In this document: in pieces, positions 58,623 through 64,000 of the stretch
How the letters are laid out: each line of letters starts with the position of its first letter
Position numbering within the stretch: position 1 is the first letter of the stretch
Assembly (NCBI GenBank): GCA_019637225.1
Contig: JAHBWC010000014.1
Coordinates: 1 to 64,000, forward strand
Reading direction: 5' to 3'
Source of the DNA: Labilithrix sp.
GTDB taxonomy: Bacteria > Myxococcota_A > Polyangia > Polyangiales > Polyangiaceae
DNA length: 64,000 bases
Notes under the pieces: model-generated
The model's input: the letters and a program-made list of their open reading frames with translations, nothing else
What the model was told of the DNA's origin: nothing
Databases searched by the model: none
Made by a program: the position numbers and the translations under genes

Positions 58623-59723
58623 CTAGCGCTCTTCGAGCGCTTCGCGAAGCTCCTCACCCTGCGCGAGCAGGCCGGGGAGGCCACCGGTGTGGATGAACAG
58701 CACGTTCGCGTCCGCGGCGATGTCGCCGCGCTCGACCGCGCGCGCGAGGCCCCACATCGCCTTGCCGGTGTAGACGGGATCGAGCACGAGCCCCGTCCGT
58801 CGCGCCACGCGCGCGAGGAAGCGCTTCTGCTCGAGGTCCATCACCGCGTACGCCGGGCCCTTCGCGCGGTCGTCGACGACGAGCGGCGCCGACCCGTCCG
58901 GAGCGGCGGCGCGCGCGCCCGGCGTCGAGCTCGCCTCGAGCAGCGCGAGCGGCGGCAGCGACGGGTCGTAGCCGCGCGTCTCGGCCGCGATCCGCCCGAT
59001 GGTCGTCTCGAAGGTGGCCCGATCGTCGCAGACCGCGAAGGCCCACGTCTCGCGGGCGACCCGCGCGCTCGCCGCTCCCAGGGCGACGCCGGCGGCGGTC
59101 CCGCCCGAGCCGCACGCGTGCGCGACCACGTCGAAGTGCGCGGGGACGCCACGCTCGAACGGCAGGTCCTCGCAGAGGCCGAGATCGAGCTGGCTCCGCA
59201 CCTCCCGCATCGCCTCGACGTAGCCGAGCGAGCCGAGCCCGTTCGAGCCGCCCTCCGGGACGACGTACGCCGGAGCGCCCTCCGCCTCGAGCTCGCGCCG
59301 CGCGTGCTCCATGATCGCGCCGCGCTCCCGGTACTCGGCCGGCGAGATGAAGCACACCTCGGCGCCCGCGAGCCGGTCGAGCAGGACGTTGCCGGAGAGC
59401 TCGAGCTCGCGGGCGGCGCGCGCGGGATCGGGCACGCGTAGGTAGAGCACGGCGCGGAGGCCGAGCCGCGCGCAGACGAGCGCGGTGGCGCGCGCATGGT
59501 TCGACTGGAGCCCGCCGCACGTGATGACGACCTCGGCCCCGCGGTCGAGGGCGTCGGCGAGGAGGAACTCGAGCTTGCGGACCTTGTTGCCGGCCTCGGC
59601 GCCGCCGGTCGCGTCGTCGCGCTTGATCCAGACCTTCGCGCCGACGATCGCGTCGAGCGCGGTCCGACGCTCGATCGGCGTCGGCGCGTGGACGAGGAAG
59701 AGGCGCCTTCGGGACGCTTGCAT
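58623..59723 (-). CDS. D-cysteine desulfhydrase / ACC deaminase family enzyme
   Basis: 366 residues, PLP-dependent fold type II. The PLP lysine is K50 in GGAEAGNKVRKLEFLL, preceded by KRDDATGG; the phosphate cup GSGGTAAGVALG and the conserved tyrosine region VLDPVYTGKAMWGL follow. Sequence is closest to DcyD/ACC deaminase-like enzymes, which release pyruvate, H2S and ammonia from D-cysteine or open ACC. The two substrates cannot be separated here because key tyrosine/serine positions need alignment. The N-terminus HAPTPIERRT replaces the usual YPTPLERL. It starts 7 bp after the biotin carrier gene ends. Confidence 0.88.
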   Translation of the reverse strand: MQASRRRLFLVHAPTPIERRTALDAIVGAKVWIKRDDATGGAEAGNKVRKLEFLLADALDRGAEVVITCGGLQSNHARATALVCARLGLRAVLYLRVPDPARAARELELSGNVLLDRLAGAEVCFISPAEYRERGAIMEHARRELEAEGAPAYVVPEGGSNGLGSLGYVEAMREVRSQLDLGLCEDLPFERGVPAHFDVVAHACGSGGTAAGVALGAASARVARETWAFAVCDDRATFETTIGRIAAETRGYDPSLPPLALLEASSTPGARAAAPDGSAPLVVDDRAKGPAYAVMDLEQKRFLARVARRTGLVLDPVYTGKAMWGLARAVERGDIAADANVLFIHTGGLPGLLAQGEELREALEER

Positions 59724-59729
59724 CGGTCC

Positions 59730-60242
59730 TCAGCCGAGCGTGAAGAGCTTGGCGCTGCCTTCGACGGTCGCGCCCTCGGTGACGAGGACGTCGACGACCT
59801 TGCACGCGGCCTTCGCCTTGACCTCGTTCTCCATCTTCATCGCCTCGATCACGCAGAGCGTGGCGCCGGCCTCGACGTCGGCGCCGGCGGCGACGAGGAC
59901 GCGGACGACGCGGCCCGGCATCGGCGCCTTGACGACCTTCTCGCCGCCGCCCCCGCCGCCCTTGTGCGCCGCCGCCGCCGCGCGCTGACGCTCGCTCTCG
60001 ACGCGCACGTACGAGCGGTGTCCGCTCGCGATCGCGCCGATCTCCGGCGGCTGACCTTCGACCGTCAGATCGACCACGCGGCCGCCGACGCGGATCGACG
60101 CGGTGCCGTCGAGCCAGACCACGTCGACCGGGACGACCTTGCCCCCGAGCGTGACCTCGAGCTGGCCCGTCGGCAGCTCGTTGACCTCGACCACGGTGGG
60201 ATCGTGCGTGGCCGCGGGGTCGAGCGACACGTAGTAGCGCAT
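59730..60242 (-). CDS. biotin/lipoyl attachment-domain protein
   Basis: 170 residues. The biotinylation motif EAMKMEN holds the target lysine K136, inside a normal barrel (APMPGRVVRVLVAAGADVEAGATLCVIEAMKME). The first 85 residues form a beta-rich region (LEVTLGGKVVPVDVVWLDG) linked by a poly-Gly stretch (HKGGGGGGEK). This is the carboxyl carrier of a pyruvate, propionyl- or acetyl-CoA carboxylase; the catalytic subunits are not adjacent. Translation starts 6 nt after CGA-TAGATC. The desulfhydrase gene follows within 7 bp on the same strand. Confidence 0.9.
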   Translation of the reverse strand: MRYYVSLDPAATHDPTVVEVNELPTGQLEVTLGGKVVPVDVVWLDGTASIRVGGRVVDLTVEGQPPEIGAIASGHRSYVRVESERQRAAAAAHKGGGGGGEKVVKAPMPGRVVRVLVAAGADVEAGATLCVIEAMKMENEVKAKAACKVVDVLVTEGATVEGSAKLFTLG

Positions 60243-60298
60243 GCGGAGGATCTATCGCCCCAGCGCGGCTCGAACGTCAACGTCCTTGTGCGGGCGAC

Positions 60299-61201
60299 TC
60301 ATGAGCCATCGGGGGGGCGCGCGTCGGGTGGGACCTCGAACGCGACGTCGAAGGTGCGCTCCTCGCTGTCCTTGAAGGCGACGTGGCCCGTGCGGCCGAG
60401 GTCGAGCCCGAACACGAGCGTCTCGCGCGCCGCGCCGGCGTCGAGCGCGATCTCCGTGAGGGTCCGCCGAAAGCAGTTCGGTCCGCCGAGGTAGGCCGCG
60501 TCGACCCAGCCGATCGCTCGTCGGAGACGCGCGCGGCCGACGGGGCCGCGGGCGGGCTCGCGACTGCCGCGCTCGCGCATCGCGCGGACCGCGCGCTCGG
60601 GGGCATTCGCGAGCCGGAGGCGCTCCGCGCGGCGGACGATGGCGAGCGCGCGTAGGACCTCGCGCCGGAACGGCTCGGCGCGCTCGGCCTTCGCGACGCG
60701 GCCGGCGCGCGCGCGGGCGGCGCCGTCGAGGATCACCCAGGCGCCGCGGCGCGCCACGAAGTCGAGGCCGGCGCGCGCCGCCTCCTCGAGGATCGCTTCG
60801 TCGTCGAAGAACGCGTGGACGAAGCGCCCGGAGAAGCGATCGCCCGGCTCCGCGGCGGCGAAGCCGACCGCGCGCGCGGCGCGGCGCGGCAGATCGATCG
60901 CGAGCCGCCCGCGGTGGGTCCCGTCCGAGACGGCAGGCGCGTGGACCTCGATCCGCGGCGCGATCGCGGCGGCCGCCTCGAGCACGCGGACGCGCGCGTC
61001 GGACGTCGGCGTCTCGGTGTAGGCGCCGGGCGCGACGCGCGCCACGGCCGCGGCGGGCGTCGGCTCGCCGAAGAGCGCCACGCCGGCATCGCGCGCGATG
61101 AGCGCCGCGTCGCCGGCGATCGAGACCGTCAGCGAAGCGAGGGCCGCGTCGACCTCGCTCGTCGTGTGGCGTCCTCCGAGCTCCGCGAGGAGCCGCTTCA
61201 C
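60299..61201 (-). CDS. protein with McjB-like transglutaminase C-terminus
   Basis: 300 residues from the GTG at 61201, which overlaps the previous stop (GTGA). No signal peptide. The N-terminal half is Ala-rich with no clear domain; the middle (FVHAFFDDEAILEEAARAGLDFVARRGAWVILD) resembles the end of a SAM methyltransferase. The C-terminus GGPNCFRRTLTEIALDAGAARETLVFGLDLGRTGHVAFKD has the spacing of the lasso-peptide B2 (McjB C-terminal) transglutaminase fold, with a candidate Cys at about 242 and His/Asp at about 272/276. It could be a peptidase/ligase partner of the hydrolase upstream. No lasso precursor was found. Confidence 0.6.
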   Translation of the reverse strand: MKRLLAELGGRHTTSEVDAALASLTVSIAGDAALIARDAGVALFGEPTPAAAVARVAPGAYTETPTSDARVRVLEAAAAIAPRIEVHAPAVSDGTHRGRLAIDLPRRAARAVGFAAAEPGDRFSGRFVHAFFDDEAILEEAARAGLDFVARRGAWVILDGAARARAGRVAKAERAEPFRREVLRALAIVRRAERLRLANAPERAVRAMRERGSREPARGPVGRARLRRAIGWVDAAYLGGPNCFRRTLTEIALDAGAARETLVFGLDLGRTGHVAFKDSEERTFDVAFEVPPDARPPDGS

Positions 61202-64000
61202 TGGAAGAACGGGCAGAGCTCCCGCTCGAGGCAGCGGTGCGTCGAGGGGTGGCTGAAGTAGTAGAGGTCGTTGCCTTGCGTCGCGAGGAAGCGCACGAGG
61301 AGGTTCGAGTAGTAGACGACGTCGTCGAACTTCTTGCAGGGATCGCCGGTCACGAAGACGTGCTGCCCGCCGGGCTGGATCCACGTGTTGACGATGCCGC
61401 AGAGCGGCGCGGTCCCCCTCCAGGCGCCGGCGTCGGTCGCGAACGGCGAGCCGATCGTGCGCGGCTCCCAAGCCCGCGCGAGCGAGAGCGCGTCGTTCGC
61501 GCGGATGTCGATCGAGCGCGCGAGCCGGAGCGGGATCGCCGGGCGCGGCGCGGCCCAGGGGTTATCGCCCTCGGAGAGCCAGTCGACGTCGAAGATCGCC
61601 CGCGCGCACTCGGAGCTCGATGGCGGGCTCGTGCAGGCGGCGCTCGCGACGTAGTTCGGCGCGCACGTCGCGCCGGCGCGCGTGCGCTCGAGCCGCGCGA
61701 CGCCCTCGAGGACGTGCGTGGCGATCAGCACGTCGTTCGGCGTCTTGCCGCCGAGCTGATCCCAGAGCGCCTGTGGCGTCGCGTACTCGGCCCACGCGGC
61801 GTGCGTCTCGGCGAACGACGGCGGCAGGAACGGGACCGCGCCGGCCGCGCGGGAGAACGCGTAGCCCGTGCTGACCGGCACCATCGGATCGCCGGCCGTG
61901 TTGAGCTCGAGGATCGCGCGCGGCGCCATCGGCTTGCCGTCCGGTCCGGGCGCGGCGCGGATGCCGTAGTACGGCGCGAAGTTGATCGGATCGCTCGGAT
62001 CGACCGCGGCCTGCGTGAGGTTCAGGAGGCGGCGCGCCTCGGGCGACTGCCGGTGGAGGCCGAGCCCTTCCTGCGGCGCGACGAGCGGCGAGCCGACCGG
62101 GTAGAAGCGGTCGCGAAATTGCTGGCAGCCCCCCGCCGGATCGAGATCGGTCGGGGCGTAGGCCGCCTCGCAGGTCTTGCTCGAGTCGCCGACCGGCGCG
62201 ATGCCGATCGACGCTTGCTCGAACGTCTGGATGCGGCGGCCGAGCGGCGCGCCCTCGAGCGCCTCGCAGCCCTTGTAGGAGCGGACGACGTCGGGCGCGT
62301 CGTAGACCTGCACGTCGAGGCGGTCGCCGACGTTCGCCGGGATCGGGATGCGGAACCGTCCGTCCGCTCCCGTCCGGGCGCAGTGGCGTTCCTTGTTGCG
62401 GATGTTGGTGAGCACCACCGTCTTGCCCACGTCGAGCTCGGCGGGCGTGAGGCACGCGATCTCGACCTCGCGCGACACGGTGAGATCGTTGACGACGAGC
62501 CGGACCGAGCGCTGGTCCCCCGTGCAGCGCGTCTGATCGCGGTCGTCCTTCTTCGGGATGGCGCTCGCCGGCACGCCGACGACGAGCGGGCTCAGCACCT
62601 GCTGGAGGACCGAGTCGGGGACGAGCGCCGAGCGCGTCGCGACATCCATCAGGCCGCCGCCTCCCGAGATGGGCGCCGCCGCGACGACGTTCGGATCGAG
62701 CGCGCCGTGCACCATCGCGAGCACGCCCCCGAAGGAGTTGCCCGACGTCGTGATCGGCACGTTCGGTCCGCCGACGTCCGGCACGCCGTCGCCGTCGAAG
62801 TCGCCCGCCAAATCGAGGACGCCGTCGCCGTTGTAGTCCTGCGTCGAGCGCCGCACGCCGTCCCACGCGCGGAGCACACGCGTCGCCTGCATCTCGTCGA
62901 CGACCGCCTGGCGGATGTTGTCGCGCGAGTGGAAGACGTGCGCCGACCAGAGCAGCCCGCCGGAGTCGGGATCGCCGTCGCCGTTGAGGTCGGTGTGGCG
63001 GCCCGCGCCGAGGGCGCGCACCCACGGCGAGAGGCAAGTGCCGCGGAAGACGACGTTCGCGACCGCCTCGAGGCCGGGATCGAGGTAGAGCCCGTGCCCC
63101 GGCATGTTGATCCCCATCATCGCGAGGCCCTGCTTCGCGAAGTAGCCCGCGCGCACGATGATCTCGTCGGCGTGCAGCGTGGTCCCGTGCGCCCACACGG
63201 TGACGGGGAAGGGCGCCTTGTGCGCCTGCGTGAAGCTGCCGTCCGGCGCCTGCTTCGCCTCGGTCGCCTTCGGGACGCTGAGCCAGAACTGCACGGTGTC
63301 GCGCGCGACGCGCCCGGTGCCCTTCGCGAAATCGAGCTCGAACTTCCCGTCCGGATCTTCGTGCTTCGGATCGCCGAGGAAGTACGGCGACTCGAAGCTC
63401 CCGATGACGAGGTGGTCGACGCTGTCGAGGCTCGTGAGCAGGCGATCGAGCTCCTGACCCGACAGGCCGAGCGCGCGCTCGAGGAGCTGACGCATCGCGT
63501 CCTTCGTGTCGGCGATCTTCACCGCGAACGGCGTCTTCTTCCGCGGTGCGCATCCGGGCGTCGTGTCGATCGCGCCCGGCGGCTCGTCGATCTCGTCGAG
63601 CGCGGTGCCGACCGCCTTGAACGCGCGCGCGTCCGGCGGGAACTCGTTCGCGAGGCGCGCGAACGGCCCGACGCCGTGGAGGCCGTCGCGCAGGATCCGC
63701 ATGTCCTCGTAGACGGGCTGCGTCGTGAACGTCCAGACGAAGGCGACGTGCTCGAGGCCGGTGCCGGCGACGTCGCCGAACCACGCGCGCTTCGTCGCGT
63801 CTCCGAGGATCTCGCGGACGCGGTCCGCGCCGCGACGCTGCTGCGCGTGGTGGATGTACTCGAACGGCGAGCGCACCGGCGCCCCGTCGGGGCCGCGCAG
63901 GCGGTCGGTCAGGACCACCGCGTACTCGCGCTTCTCCTCGAGCGGCACCACGGGACGGAGCAGGAGCGTGTCGGTCTGCCGCTCGTACCAGTCGATGACC
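61198..64000 (-). CDS. large exported alpha/beta hydrolase with Ca-binding repeats (partial)
   Basis: At least 933 residues; the frame is open at the right edge (upstream residues VIDWYERQTDTLLLRPVVPLEE), so the start and any signal are outside. The alpha/beta hydrolase core has VWAHGTTLHADEI, MMGINMPGHGLYLDPG and the nucleophile elbow TTSGNSFGGVLAMVHG. Between strands are calcium-binding-like segments DLNGDGDPDSGG and DYNGDGVLDLAGDFDGDGVPDVGG, typical of extracellular proteins. A carbohydrate-like beta insert and many cysteines follow. It is probably a secreted esterase or lipase; substrate unknown. Its stop overlaps the McjB-like gene start by 4 bp. Confidence 0.78.
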   Translation of the reverse strand, partial: VIDWYERQTDTLLLRPVVPLEEKREYAVVLTDRLRGPDGAPVRSPFEYIHHAQQRRGADRVREILGDATKRAWFGDVAGTGLEHVAFVWTFTTQPVYEDMRILRDGLHGVGPFARLANEFPPDARAFKAVGTALDEIDEPPGAIDTTPGCAPRKKTPFAVKIADTKDAMRQLLERALGLSGQELDRLLTSLDSVDHLVIGSFESPYFLGDPKHEDPDGKFELDFAKGTGRVARDTVQFWLSVPKATEAKQAPDGSFTQAHKAPFPVTVWAHGTTLHADEIIVRAGYFAKQGLAMMGINMPGHGLYLDPGLEAVANVVFRGTCLSPWVRALGAGRHTDLNGDGDPDSGGLLWSAHVFHSRDNIRQAVVDEMQATRVLRAWDGVRRSTQDYNGDGVLDLAGDFDGDGVPDVGGPNVPITTSGNSFGGVLAMVHGALDPNVVAAAPISGGGGLMDVATRSALVPDSVLQQVLSPLVVGVPASAIPKKDDRDQTRCTGDQRSVRLVVNDLTVSREVEIACLTPAELDVGKTVVLTNIRNKERHCARTGADGRFRIPIPANVGDRLDVQVYDAPDVVRSYKGCEALEGAPLGRRIQTFEQASIGIAPVGDSSKTCEAAYAPTDLDPAGGCQQFRDRFYPVGSPLVAPQEGLGLHRQSPEARRLLNLTQAAVDPSDPINFAPYYGIRAAPGPDGKPMAPRAILELNTAGDPMVPVSTGYAFSRAAGAVPFLPPSFAETHAAWAEYATPQALWDQLGGKTPNDVLIATHVLEGVARLERTRAGATCAPNYVASAACTSPPSSSECARAIFDVDWLSEGDNPWAAPRPAIPLRLARSIDIRANDALSLARAWEPRTIGSPFATDAGAWRGTAPLCGIVNTWIQPGGQHVFVTGDPCKKFDDVVYYSNLLVRFLATQGNDLYYFSHPSTHRCLERELCPFFQ

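Noticed and set aside
60299-61201. Lasso-peptide biosynthetic cluster.
   Set aside because: No asparagine-synthetase-like cyclase, RRE or precursor peptide frame was seen around it.

Overview
The window is GC-rich (roughly 70% by eye) chromosomal DNA from a bacterium that looks like a member of the Myxococcota, probably class Polyangia. The pointers are a 1345-residue Ser/Thr kinase with pseudo-cyclase, AAA and TPR regions, a second AAA/TPR protein of similar design, many lipoproteins with Asp/Ala/Gly-rich linkers behind the lipid-anchor cysteine, and overwhelmingly G/C third codon positions. The genus cannot be read from the sequence. I saw no rRNA, tRNA, CRISPR array, insertion sequence, phage gene or replication origin.

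Layout. 1-6.1 kb: the start of a probable ATP-dependent DNA ligase, a von Willebrand A lipoprotein, an erythromycin-esterase-like hydrolase, the two subunits of a 3-oxoacid CoA-transferase (overlapping by 4 bp) and a two-HKD phospholipase D family protein. 6.2-17.4 kb: a MepA-like murein endopeptidase, a small lipoprotein, the AAA/TPR protein, a DUF1554-like lipoprotein with a GNAT gene 2 nt downstream, a single-span protein and the large kinase. 17.5-20.5 kb: 1-Cys peroxiredoxin, then a polar amino acid ABC importer whose binding protein and permease are fused. 20.6-26.1 kb: a zinc-ribbon protein, then four genes each overlapping the next by 4 bp (exported protein, GH18-like lipoprotein, glutathionylspermidine-synthase-like ATP-grasp enzyme, Gly-tailed lipoprotein), then msrB. 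26.1-33.6 kb: pepQ and three surface lipoproteins (two beta-propellers, one DUF1554-like). 33.9-40.1 kb: aldehyde dehydrogenase with a TetR regulator, a 49-residue membrane peptide behind paired palindromes, a lipoprotein, a 580-bp gene-free stretch, a degenerate EF-G-like protein and a HAD phosphatase. 40.1-47.2 kb: LamG lipoprotein, apt, surE, prolyl oligopeptidase, a small winged-helix protein and a membrane-bound MutS-like ATPase. 47.2-52.5 kb: molybdenum cofactor genes moaA, moaB/mog, moaD, moaE, moaC and moeA, interrupted by one lipoprotein gene. 52.6-60.2 kb: epmA overlapping a FadR-like TetR gene, an isolated FliQ/SctS homologue, pgsA, a TPR/AIM24 protein, a CPBP-like membrane protein, D-cysteine desulfhydrase and a biotin carrier protein. 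60.3-64 kb: a protein with a McjB-like C-terminus overlapping a large secreted alpha/beta hydrolase that runs off the window.

Functional groupings I can support are Moco synthesis, CoA-transferase chemistry, amino acid uptake, oxidative repair (peroxiredoxin, MsrB) and a heavy investment in exported lipoproteins. The observations I would follow first are (i) the four-gene envelope operon with an ATP-grasp ligase and an apparently inactive GH18 fold, (ii) the EF-G-derived pseudo-GTPase, (iii) the paired operators in front of the 49-residue membrane peptide, and (iv) a window-wide habit of placing an extended -10-like element (often TGC-TAnnnT) only 6-14 nt before the start codon of genes that head transcription units, which suggests leaderless or nearly leaderless messages.
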